In this document: positions 46,757 through 57,800 of the stretch, one piece after another | How positions within the stretch are numbered: the stretch's first letter is position 1 | Layout: every line of letters starts with the position of its first letter | DNA from: Corticium candelabrum | Lineage: Eukaryota > Porifera > Homoscleromorpha > Homosclerophorida > Plakinidae | DNA: 64,000 bases | NCBI RefSeq assembly: GCF_963422355.1 | Contig: NC_085085.1 | Coordinates: forward strand, 7,865,661-7,929,660 | Direction of reading: 5' to 3' | The notes under the pieces: model-generated | The model's input: the letters and a program-made list of their open reading frames with translations, nothing else | Database searches by the model: none | What the model was told of the DNA's origin: nothing | Translations under genes and position numbers: made by a program

Positions 46757-47268
46757 CATACTGGATGGATACTGTCACGTTGAGGCTTTATCTGAGCACA
46801 CATATGAGTTTTGTTGCATTCACTGTGGATATCATCCACCTATTCTGATTGTTGATGTCAACAGAAAGGCAGCTATCTCGTTGGCAAGTAAGAGCTACAA
46901 CGTTCATCACTTGTATTTTGTTTCTGATTCACATTGTTGAATGTGGCATATTTAGTGACAGATCTAACTGTTCCTGAACCATCTCCAGAAAATGACATAG
47001 TCAACTGTGAAGCATACTGGATGGATACTGTCACGTTGAGGCTTTATCTGAGCACACATATGAGTTTTGTTGCATTCACTGTGGATATCATCCACCTATT
47101 CTGATTGTTGATGTCAACAGAAAGGCAGCTATCTCGTTGGCAAGTAAGAGCTACAACGTTCATCACTTGTATTTTGTTCCTGATTCACATTGTTGAATGT
47201 GGCATATTTAGTGACAGATCTAACTGTTCCTGAACCATCTCCAGAAAATGACATAGTCGACTGTGAAG
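46757..47268 (+). repeat. 256-bp tandem duplication spanning exon-intron-exon
   Basis: 46757-47012 and 47013-47268 are nearly identical with a period of 256 bp. The unit holds the 3' part of one exon, a full small intron and the 5' part of the next exon, so donors (46888, 47144) and acceptors (46955, 47211) are both duplicated. 256 is not a multiple of 3. Reading through the duplicate gives a quick stop, but splicing the first donor to the second acceptor would restore the original join. Confidence 0.92.
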
Positions 47269-47756
47269 CATTTTGGACCAAAGTCGAATATGAGATGCTT
47301 GCCGGAGGTTTCTGCGAAAGTAATACCAAATATCTGATCCAATTTCAATTAGGCTGACATTGTTGAGTTAGGTCACAATAATCCATTTATGGTCAAGCCA
47401 GACTACACACGTTGGGCTCCATGGATTGGCCCATTTACTCGTTGTGCGAGCAATGTCTTGAACACGTACAGAGTATCGAAAGTGTCAGATCAACCGCAAC
47501 AGTCATAATAAAACAACAGAACATGACTTTTCAATGATTGCAGAGGACAGACTTGTTGATCTCCTAGGCAACAGCTCTGTAAGATCAAAACATAATCTAG
47601 AATGGCTATGCTTATGGATTTTATGTTCTTATAGAGGGAAACAGTAAAGAAGCTTTGCAGGCAAGCAGGTGTTACTGACAAAGGGACAAAGGTGGATTGT
47701 GTAATACGTTTGCGTGAGAAAATGAATAACTGGAAGGTGTACGATAAAGAAATAAT

Positions 47757-48270
47757 CGGTGTGTAATCGAAAAGGAATCGGTGGTGTATGTAGATCTGAC
47801 AAAGTATGGTTAAAAATTGTGGACATGAAACTTTTTCCGGTACTGGCATTAGGTTCTCATATTTGGGATTATGATAGATCTGATGTATCATACATAGTTA
47901 ATCAAGCATGTCGAATGGGTGGCAGATGCGGGCTTGGGATGAGGAAATATGAATCCATTCATGATAGGCTGAAGGATGATTTCAAAGAAGCTACAACAAG
48001 AGCTAAGGACATGAGGCTTAAATATTTACGTAGAGCAGGACAGTCCGTTAATTATCTGGTGAGAGGTCTATTTATATTAGCTGTAGATAAAAAGTTTCAT
48101 GTAGGAATGATGTAGATATATTTTAGTTTGTGCTGTCTGTTGTAGCTGGTGTATTTTGTAGTCTGTTAGCTGTATGTCTTATGTCTTAGTTGTTTTTATG
48201 TTTGCCCCAAGAGGGAACTGTACCTTTCTAGGTGCGACAGAAATATATGATATCCTATCATATCAAAGTG
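47757..48270 (+). mobile_element. 5'-truncated LINE 3' fragment in an intron
   Basis: A 118-codon frame (47759-48115) has LFPVLALGSHIWDYD and YIVNQACR, which resemble the region after the RT domain in LINEs (position of LYG.E.W). A short 3' UTR follows, ending AGGTGCGACAGAAATATATGATATCC and a repetitive ATCATATC tail. The same 3' end occurs at 54518-54556. It separates the SAP-like exon from the GGWLSATCP exon of the HMGXB3-like gene. Confidence 0.65.
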
Positions 48271-49722
48271 TTTTCAAAAATTTGGGGTGCCTCAGGTTTG
48301 TTACTCTAGCATGCTGTTCCATTAAATGATACCGTACATATCTGGATGATTGTTGTTGTTGTTGCTGTTGTTAGGAGGCTGGTTGTCAGCCACTTGTCCC
48401 CATCAACTTGTTTATGCCCTGAAGTTTTTACTTCGTGCTGAAAGCCCAAGGCATTATGTTGATGTCCTCATGTCTGTGAAGCACCAACCGACTGTAACCA
48501 TTGTTGATATGGCTCACATGGTTGCTGCACATGGAAATTCTCGCTTCCCACATATGTTTCATCCATATCATGGAAGGGTAACTGAAGCAACTCCATCAAA
48601 TATCCAGGCAGCTCAAAATCATTCTCTACTTATACCAATGCCGTGGCTACAGCAGACTGTGGCTAGCTACTAACAATGAACAATCAGCAGTTACTTTAGA
48701 CCACAACTATCAAGTGCGTACAGGAGTGTCTGCAAAGTATTGTCTATTTGACAAGCTGCATGAAAGGAATGCCAAACAGAAAGCAGAAATTCTTCAGAGA
48801 ATAGAATTTGTGCCGGAACTGAACGGCATGATCAGCACTGAAACAGAGGAACAGCTCAACAATGCAATGGGCAGAGAGATACTTTCTGAATACTATGACT
48901 GCTGTTAGACATATTTTCTTGTTTCGATCCAATGTGGACTTGAAGAACAATCGACTCAATATAATGGCCACTGAACGCTTGAAGCAAACTCTACAATGCT
49001 CAACAGATGTTGATTCTCTGAGACGAGTGGTGGCTGCAGGTATATCGTAATTGGCATGCTAATGAAAGTAAGCACTACAACAACTGTAAATTTGTCTTCA
49101 ACGCTCCTTGTCTGTAAGTGAAGAGGAAAGTGGAGATGGAATGCTAGACTACGTAAATAATGTTTAGTGGTAGTAATCTAAGCAAATTCTATAGGCAGGT
49201 GACAACAGATGTCAACACTCAACTCCTTTCACAATCACTGCATTTTTGATGCAAATGACAATACTGCATTGCTATAGTACTATGTCATCATTTATTTGGG
49301 TTTTATGCAAATTTATAATTTATATCAATCTGTTTTATCACATCAATAAAAATCGTGTGAAATTTTAAATTAGGTGGAGAGAAATCACATCAATTTAGCA
49401 AATAATACTGAAATTTACATGATATACAATACATGCGTAAACCTCCACATCAATTTCTTTTTCGTTCAGGATATTCAGTTGTGGTTACCAATCATTCAGG
49501 TAGGGCATACCAAAACTTGTCTGTTCAAAGATATTTGACATGTTGATTGTCTAGAAAATCCTAATGGTATTACAATACAACATATGCAGAGCCAGCAGCA
49601 ATCAAGCCTAAAAGTAAAACTCAGACCTACTTTTGGTGCGTATAATTACTTATTGTGACATGCCAAGGAAATTTGTCTGGGACAGCAGGGGAGCAATCTA
49701 AGCAGAATCAACTTTTCTTAAA

Positions 49723-49724
<2 letters not shown>

Positions 49725-49778
<54 letters not shown>
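49725..49778 (+). repeat. (GT)n microsatellite
   Basis: About 26 GT units upstream of the OTU reading frame. Confidence 0.95.
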
Positions 49779-49783
<5 letters not shown>

Positions 49784-49920
49784 ATTTAGATTATATATTT
49801 GTGTCATTAGACTCAGAAGCAACCAGCTTTCTGTTGAACCTTCAGATTGCTTTTATGCAATCATCTTCAGACAATAAATCAACAAGTGACAATAAACAGC
49901 TTCTTTCTTGAAGACTACAA

Positions 49921-50461
49921 GTGTCTGGCCTCAAACTCAGAGGGACAACGCCTCCTGATGGAAACTGTCTCTTCCATGCTGTATCAGACCAGCTTCAAAG
50001 AGTAGAAGCCAAACAAAAGTACAACTACATGGAACTACGAGCTCTCACAGTGAAGCACCTTACAAATTGTCCATTCATTGTAAAGCATTTCCACAAGTAT
50101 TGGAAAGTTGACAATATAAATCTGCTTGCACAGGATTCAAATGGGCAACAGCTGGACACGAGCCACTTTGTCAATGGCGGCGACTGGTGTCAGTATTTGG
50201 CCACTCTAAAAAAAAGATGGATCATGGGGAGACCACATTACAGTACTAGCACTGGCAACAGTGTTGTCTTACGACATAAGAATAGTCAGTAGTGCATCTG
50301 GCACTGCTGATTGCTTTGATGTTATCATCAAACCAAACAATCGTGCAGCTGTCCATGACATGCCATTGCTTCTTGCACATTATGCAGAAAATCATTATGA
50401 GAGCCTGGACATCATAGAAAAAGGTAGTAATACCACTGTAGTTGGTGCATTGACTTGTTAA
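49921..50461 (+). pseudogene. OTU-family cysteine protease domain, frameshifted at an A8 run
   Basis: OTU proteases remove ubiquitin from substrates. The first frame (49921-50215) contains TPPDGNCLFHAVSDQL, with the catalytic Asp and Cys, and a helical linker ending HFVNGGDWCQYLATL. At an 8-A run (50208-50215) the frame changes. The next frame then shows GSWGDHITVLALATVLSYDI, a Gly-rich strand, and LAHYAENHYESLDII with the catalytic His. Both halves have the family order and all three catalytic positions, so one base change at the homopolymer would explain the break (mutation or sequencing error). No clear upstream exon was joined, although it follows the HMGXB3-like exons on the same strand. 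An ATG start is not certain; an upstream exon may exist. Confidence 0.82.
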
Positions 50462-50978
50462 TCGCTTATTAAATTTGTTGACCACAGGTACCACAGATGT
50501 TGACAACATCCATTCAGTATCAACATCTACACATACAATGGGTCATTGCTCTATAAAATCTTAGCACTAACTACAAACTAACGTTAGTTGCTTCAACCAT
50601 AGGTAGCCTAGTGAACATACCTACCATTCAAACATTTGAAGTTCTAGAAAATAGCAATATTGGTACATCAGTCATCAGATAAAAGAGTTGTCTACAAATT
50701 GACTGTCTGATTAATCGTGTGTAGAAAGTCCTCCAGGTGACCAGAAACAGGATTTATTTTTCCACTTAACCAGACAGGACAAGCTGGACATTGACCACAT
50801 GGTTCTCTTGCAATTTTGCAAACAATACCTATGACTGAGATTTCTGTGTACTTCCTTGTATTATGTATATGACCACCGCATTCCAAAGAATTGATGATGA
50901 CACACCATTCATGTATTCAGTCACCGGAGAAGTAAAGTTTCGTGACCTTTTAAGACTTCAACCAAACCGTTGGTTAAT
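50462..50978. other. Intergenic, nothing recognised
   Basis: No supportable feature. Confidence 0.4.
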
Positions 50979-51360
50979 GCACCTGTTCTCCAAAACACCA
51001 GCAACGTCTTCGAAGAGAAGACGTTCAGCGGGACTGTCGAAATGGCGACAGTCGGCATTCGTCATATACGGGGAACGGATTATCCGGGTAAGTATTGCAC
51101 ATGACTTGCACGTTACGGGGTTCACGTGAAAATTATAGATGCCAGGTTAGATACACCTGTTCTCCACAACGGGACTGTCGAAATGGCTTCAACGGGATCA
51201 ATAATCCAATCAACGGGATTTTGAAACAGGACATGTGTCGAATAGATGCTAAGTTCGATACACCTGTTCCTCGCAACGGCAGCAACGTCCAAGTCGAAAT
51301 AGCTTCAACTAATCGCTAATCCAATCAACGGGATTTTTGGAAACGGCAATTCAACGGGAT
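50979..51360 (+). repeat. Dispersed repeat, copy of 13590-13765, with internal sub-repeats
   Basis: Shares GCACCTGTTC, TCTTCGAAGAGA, GTTCAGCGGGACTG and GGGGAACGGATTATCCGGGT with 13590-13765. Phrases such as TACACCTGTTCTCC/TCGC, AACGGGACTGTCGAAATGGC and CAACGGGAT repeat several times to 51360, a local degenerate amplification. Confidence 0.55.
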
Positions 51361-51494
51361 ATAACTATGAATGAGAATTCTGTCTGGCTGCTACTAAACG
51401 GTAAAAGTACTTACACCACGGCTAATTAGTGACAGTAAACGGTTCTCTATACAAAGTGTACGTGACCTGGGTACACCCCCTCTGCCTCTCTAAT

Positions 51495-51699
51495 CATCAA
51501 ACGCATTTTTAGATACTTTCTGCTATAATCTCTACCTATAAAGGCGACCTGTCTGTCTGTCTCTCTCTCTGTCTGTCTGTCTGTCTCTCTGTCTGTCTGT
51601 TCTGTCTGTCATTAATAGCAAACAGTGTCTGCAAATCAATAATTTGTGTGATTAAACTATTACCTGGGCGGAGCCGGGCATTGGAGCTCGTATATCTAG
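51495..51699 (+). mobile_element. Second Helitron-like family, copy 2
   Basis: ATCAAACGCATTTTTAGATA then TCTACCTATAAAGGCGACCTGTCT, a (CTGT)n/(CTCT)n tract at 51552-51610, then CTGGGCGGAGCCGGGCATTGGAGC and a CTAG end at 51696-51699. Same order as 13941-14131. The CTAG end is joined to an internal position of the other Helitron-like family (copy C). Confidence 0.55.
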
Positions 51700-52201
51700 T
51701 CTTTTGTCCGTTCGAAACCGAAATAGGCACGCACACTCGGTACGCACAGGCGATGGTTTGTGTAAAAAAATTTAAAAAATTACGCACAGGGTCCCCTCTC
51801 GAGGGGTCGACCCCCGCGTAAAATTTCTCGACGACGCACACGCTACACATTCCGGTTCATTCGAACACACGCCCGCACCGGTCCCGTGTAGACCCTATGC
51901 ATCGCCGTCCTTCGCAAAGCTTCGAGCGATCGAATATCTCTTGCCGACGAAACCTACTCTTCTATCGCTTGCGTTTCTCTCTAAATTCTGATTGCATTTG
52001 CACCGAATCCAACCTACACGTTTTCTGCAGCAAGCGCTACACGGGGAGTGTGTCGATTTCTATCGAAACAAGCGCGAAGAGCAAGATTCGAATTCATTCA
52101 GAATATCCGGGACCTCGCAACAAAGATGCACGTGACGTGTCCACAGACCTACCTTACACTACAGTATCTTGCCCGTACGAAGGACGGGCCATGGATACTA
52201 G
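51700..52201 (+). mobile_element. Helitron-like element, copy C (array 2), 5' part replaced
   Basis: Starts inside the element at TCTTTTGTCCGTTCG, lacking the TCTAATATATAAAGC start and the GT tract present in copies A, B, D and E. Continues normally to the GCCCGT/ACGGGC hairpin and CTAG at 52198-52201. Copy D follows at once. Confidence 0.72.
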
Positions 52202-52222
52202 TCTAATATATAAAGCTCAAAT

Positions 52223-52263
<41 letters not shown>

Positions 52264-52788
52264 ATGTTCGCGTTTGGGGGCCACGTCTTTTGTCCGTTCG
52301 AAACCGAAATAGGCACGCACACTCGGTACGTACAGGCGATGGTTTGTGTAAAAAAATTTAAAAAATTACGCACCGGGTCCCCTCTCGAGGGGTCGACCCT
52401 CGCGTAAAATTTCTCGACGACGCACACGCTACACATTCCGGTTCATTCGAACACACGCCCGCACCGGTCCCGTGTAGATCCTATGCATCGCCGTCCTTCG
52501 CAAAGCTTCGAGTGATCGAATATCTCTTGCCGACGAAACCTACTCTTCTATCGCTTGCGTTTCTCTCTAAATTCTGATTGCATTTGCACCGAATCCAACC
52601 TACACGTTTTCTGCAGCAAGCGCTACACGGGGAGTGTGTCGATTTCTATCGAAACAAGCGCGAAGAACAAGATTCGAATTCATTCAGAATATCCGGGACC
52701 TCGCAACAAAGATGCACGTGACGTGTCCACAGACCTATCTTTACACTACAGTATCTTGCCCGTACGAAGGACGGGCCATGGATCCTAG
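52202..52788 (+). mobile_element. Helitron-like element, copy D (array 2)
   Basis: Full-length: TCTAATATATAAAGC start, GT tract to 52262, hairpin near 52758-52776, CTAG end at 52785-52788. Abuts copies C and E head-to-tail. Very similar to copy E. Confidence 0.78.
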
Positions 52789-52813
52789 TCTAATATATAA
52801 AGCTCAAATTGTC

Positions 52814-52860
<47 letters not shown>

Positions 52861-53383
52861 ATGTTCGCGTTTGGGGGCCACGTCTTTTGTCCGTTCGAAA
52901 CCGAAATAGGCACGCACACTCGGTACGCACAGGCGATGGTTTGCGTAAAAAAATTTAAAAAATTACGCACCGGGTCCCCTCTCGAGGGGTCGACCCTCGC
53001 GTAAAATTTCTCGACGACGCACACGCTACACATTCCGGTTCATTCAAACACACGCCCGCACCGGTCCCGTGTAGATCCTATGCATCGCCGTCCTTCGCAA
53101 AGCTTCGAGTGATCGAATATCTCTTGCCGACGAAACTTACTCTTCTATCGCTTGCGTTTCTCTCCAAATTCTGATTGCATTTGCACCGAATCCAACCTAC
53201 ACGTTTTTTGCAGCAAGCGCTACACGGAGAGTGTGTCGATTTCTATCGAAACAAGCGCGAAGAACAAGATTCGAATTCATTCAGAATATCCGGGACCTCG
53301 CAACAAAGATGCACGTGACGTGTCCACAGACCTATCTTACACTACAGTATCTTGCCCGTACGAAGGACGGGCCATGGATCCTA
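52789..53383 (+). mobile_element. Helitron-like element, copy E (array 2)
   Basis: Starts TCTAATATATAAAGC. Has a CTGT/GT tract and the same GCCCGT/ACGGGC hairpin. It ends at CTA, where another repeat family (TCTATATATATACC) is joined, so the last G is missing. Confidence 0.75.
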
Positions 53384-53385
53384 TA

Positions 53386-53490
53386 TCTATATATATACCA
53401 AAAGCTCGATGGAGACCCATATAGGACCACGCCCATTTCTTTTGTGCGACCCGGATTAGAAGCCTCGCTACGCTCGGCAATTACATTTTA
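53386..53490 (+). repeat. Dispersed repeat family R3, copy 2 (5'-truncated)
   Basis: TCTATATATATACCAAAAGCTCGATGG, ACCACGCCCATTTC, TGTGCGACCCGGATTAGAAG and TACGCTCGGCAATTACAT match 9164-9252. The TC start directly after the Helitron-like end is notable. Confidence 0.6.
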
Positions 53491-54079
53491 ATGTACTTAT
53501 ACTAAAAGGTTAAAAATAGATGGAAAGCGATCTGTAGGGGAGAACATGTCGGATCGCATTTGCAGGAAATTTTGTGCAAACGGGATCCTTTTTGTAGTAA
53601 AGCGAGGAAACAACGCAGCGACTATAAACTTGTTCTGTTGTCTTCTTTTATTTTCTAGAGTCTGCAAAAAATAGTTGGAAAGCGATCTGTGACATGTGTT
53701 CGGTTGCCTCGACGCATGGCCATCTTCGCCTGACGTGGTGGAGTAACGCGCGCGATTATGCTTAGAGTTCACATGACCGGAAACGAAGGTATGTCACGTG
53801 ACAACTTAGTTTGTCACGTGACGTCATTGTCATGTTGCGATTGGTTGTTGAATCATTATGTATGCAATTAAATTAGCCTAATGATTATTGCTAGGCGGTG
53901 CCTGTAAAGTCAGTTAGTCAATTAGCAATAGAATGGCGGGCGCCTAGGAATGGGGCGTGAGATCGCAGCGATCGAAGCGCGAGAAAAATGAACGAAAACC
54001 TACCTCTATGCGTGCAGACAGGACTGGCGCCGCTTTGTGAGTGTAATTTTACCTGTCCCACCCAAGATTCTGTGACTAG
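53491..54079. other. Intergenic, GC-richer, nothing recognised
   Basis: A GTCACGTGAC-type palindrome recurs near 53795-53822. GGAAAGCGATCTGT appears twice (53522 and 53677). No gene. Confidence 0.35.
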
Positions 54080-54268
54080 ATGTCCTCTTCGAATCGAATT
54101 AGCCTTATGCAAGCTATGAAACCGGATCCGGGGTCTCACATCACTATGACGTTCTCGAAAGCGACCAGGCTCTTCTCGCGCTGGAGCAATTCCGGTAAAA
54201 GCTCCTCCTCCTCGTGTGATTCACGTGCGGTTAGCGACTGCGCGGAAGAGCCTGGCTTGCGAGGCTAG
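54080..54268 (-). mobile_element. Short palindromic MITE-like repeat, copy 2
   Basis: Opposite orientation to 620-800, with the same block order. CCAGGCTCTTC (about 54163) pairs with GAAGAGCCTGG (about 54246). The 62-codon frame across it is not conserved in the other copy. Confidence 0.6.
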
Positions 54269-54418
54269 GTGATATCTGTACATACGTTCACGACACGAGG
54301 TCTGGAGCATCGAGTCGACGGTCTGGAATCGCGAGCAAAGCGCGACAAAATCATGACATGCCAAATCCCCGTAACAACGGAATTACCCCGGATTACCCTA
54401 TTGTACTCCTACACTGCA

Positions 54419-54642
54419 TGATCTGTAGTCGGACATGGAAACGATATTTTGAAGTAGGTCATAATGAAACGTCGTCGTGACGAGGAGAAATATATGTAAA
54501 TACCAAGAGCTCGCTAGATAGGTGCGACAGAGATATATCATTCATTCATTCCTAACTACGTAGCCTATAGCACCACGCCCCTTTCTGTTGTGCGATCTGG
54601 ATTCTAAGCCTAACCACGCTCGGTAATTACATAATGGATCGA
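54419..54642 (+). repeat. Dispersed repeat family R3, copy 3, with nested LINE tail
   Basis: Collinear with 9061-9258 but split at 54514-54565 by TAGGTGCGACAGAGATATATC and (ATTC)n, which is the 3' end of the LINE whose longer copy is at 47757-48270. A severely 5'-truncated insertion inside an older repeat. Confidence 0.65.
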
Positions 54643-54851
54643 GTTGCCATGCCATTTACAAATGCCAGAAATGCTCATACATGCGATCAATGGCTGCAAA
54701 TTGCAAAAAATTCTTCCACAGTCGTGACGGCGACGGTAAGCACCTGTTAGCGTGCGTTAAAAGTACTTGCAGTTGTCATGGAAACAGACAGACTGTGGTA
54801 GCGACGAGCTGTACATGTGTATCGTACGCTTGATAGTACCCGCGAGTCGTT

Positions 54852-57800
54852 ATGACTGAGATATTGTGCAACTGGCTGAACAACGATGTCAAGCTATGCG
54901 TTGTTGTGGGTTAGTACACCTAGATAGTAGTTGTCTACCTGGTCGCCGGTTTATTGCGTTTTGTTAGAACCCTTGAGTTTCAAGAAGGATTTTGCAAATG
55001 GTTATCTTATCGGTGAGCTTTTACACAAATATCATCTTCAGGTATGCCAGATGTTTTCTCTTTTTTTTTTTACTTCGATCTTGGTATTTTTGTTGGTTTT
55101 GTTGCAATTGTGTTTGCTACTCAGGATGACTTTGATCGCTTTTCGAGAGGAAGGTTGGTTTAGAATTTGCATGCTATGTCCTCTGCCCTTTGTGTGTGTT
55201 TTAGCGTCTGTTAGCTAGGTTGTATGTCTAGATCAGCTTCAATGTCTGTCATAATGAGACACAACGCATGCATACAACGTGTACATGCACTATTTTGACT
55301 GCAAGATTGAGGCGCGTTTGAATACTCTTCTGCAACTGGAATTGACGGGGGGGGGGGGGGTAGTTTATAGAGTTCGTGTTGGATTGAGAGTTCTGAGAGT
55401 TCTAGAACTGTTAGAAGAGTTTAGCAGTTTGACCAGCCAGGGTTTGAAATTGTGGCGCCGGCCTTGGAGAAACTTTCTAGACAGTTACTGGCTAGGAGAC
55501 TACTGTCGACTTAGCCTCGTCACCCAGACTCACGTGAGCCTGGCAGTGTTCAGTTCCCGTATGACACTTTTTCAGCCTCTCCTGAGTCTGGACTCACTGT
55601 GCCTACTTTCACACACTTGCTTCACTTACATCATAGCCTTAGCACCCCATGTGACTAAATGCTACCTATGTCACAAACTCAATTAGCTTATATTTATCTA
55701 ATGTGTGACCCAGCACATTGTATCACGCCCAAGCCTCCAAACAGGCCATGGTGACTCTCCACCCAAGCCTCCAAACAGGGCATGGTGACTCTCCACGGTG
55801 AGTGATTCACCAAGTTCACGCTCTCCAAATTTCAAGATGACTTCAGCTTGTGGAAAGGTGAGTGTATGCCTACATTATTGTCCTACTCGTGTAGACTGGC
55901 AAGCTTGCCAAGTCTAGTTACAGCAATCCGGACTTCACGTGTAGTTCATTTGTTGTATGTGCAAAGATGTCTTTTTCCCTAGGATGGCCCTGGAGACTTC
56001 AAGTTTACCCTCCCGAAAGTTATCATAATTGAAAACACGAAGAGCAGACTGCAATTAATATTCCAGGTCAACGTGTCTCTCGTTGCCATAATTGCACACC
56101 CTACTGGCCTGTACAATAATAGAGTCTGCGCACTAGCAAGTGCTGTGCAGATAGTGGACGTGCGGCGAAACAACAAGTGAACTACATGTGAAGTTCGGAT
56201 CGCTGTAACTAGACTTGGCAGGCTCACCAGTCTACACGAGTAGGACAATAACGTAGGAATACACTCACCTTTCCACATGCTGAAGTCGTCTTGAAAATTT
56301 GGAGAGTGTGAACTTGGTGAATCACTCACCATGGAGAGTCACCATGCGCTGTTTGGAGGCTTGGGAGTGATACAATCTGCTGGGTCACACATTAGATAGA
56401 TATAAGCTAATTGAGTTTGTGACCTAAGTAGTATTTAGTCACGTGGGGTGTCAAGGCTATGACGTAGGTGACACTTAGTGAAGTAAGTGTGTGAAAGCGT
56501 GGTGAGTCCATGCTCAGGAAAGGCTGAAGTGTCATATGGAACCGGACACTGCCAGGCTCACATGAGTCGGAGACGAGGCTATGTCGGCTCACATGAAGCA
56601 GTATGAAAGTCACCCAACATATAAGCAGCTCAAGACTTTAAAGCTATTTAGCATAGCTAGCTTTTGTATTGGATAGCAAAGAACTGATTTTTAGCACAAG
56701 GGGACTGTCTTTGGTGCCACAATTTTGTCAAAAGGGCCAGCAACACTGCCATCTGTCTGTATGATCTGAGCTGGAATTGTTGGAACTGTGGGCGTGGCAG
56801 TTCAAACTAAAATATTTGAATGTGTCCTAAGAAGAAACTCTTAAATTATAGGTTTTGATCATTAGAAATTCGAATATGTGTCTGACTGCCATTTTATTTG
56901 TCTGTTTTGTCTGTCAAATACGTGCATATTTTTATACATCATTATCAAACTATATAATCAAAGTATGTCTGAAAATTGTAGCCTGCATTACACACATGCA
57001 ACCCACATTACATTCTTCAGCAACAAAGTTTATTTGATGGAATATATACAACACAGACAAAATGGTAGATTTTAATGTTGTTAATTTGAATGACCTTTTT
57101 GCTTCGTACAAAATAGTTATGGAAATTGAATTGTCATGAGTCTGAGGTTGTTCAAAGTGACCTGAAGCTGATTTGAAACAACCTATATACCAAAATCTGA
57201 ATAGACTTCTTAGAGGACCAAATAGGAAAACAATTGAATATATCATCAGTATTAAACTGAAAGATTGTAGAGTCTCTTTCTACATTCAGCAGAGTTGGAT
57301 GTATGGATAGCTGTGGCTAACAACATGGAACCTAAGTATCTCTTTGATAAATTTGAGGGTCATTGGCAAGCAAATTTTCTGATGAATTAAGTGTATTTCC
57401 TGCTCATGCTGTACGTTAGCCTTTACAAGCAATAAACATGACACTTGATTTAAAGATTAGCTCATTAACAAAGTTGAATGCATGTTAAATTGTCAGGAAG
57501 CAGTAATTCATACCGTCTATTCGCACTTTTAACGGCATACTCTAGATGATATTTGATTTAGTTTCTTGAGTTCAGTTGCTATTGTCTGGTCTGTGTGAAT
57601 CACTTTCCATTGAAACAACTTAACATCTTTCTTGGATTTTGACAATGTAATCAGACAGCAGCTTAGTACCATACTGTGTTAAGTTACCATCAGTGAGCTA
57701 TGTTGATGAATAATACTACTGAAACTAAGAGAGCATATTTCTTCGATTAAATGCCTTGGCATTTATTTTTAGCTAGGGCTTCAACTGTGGCATTTCAACA

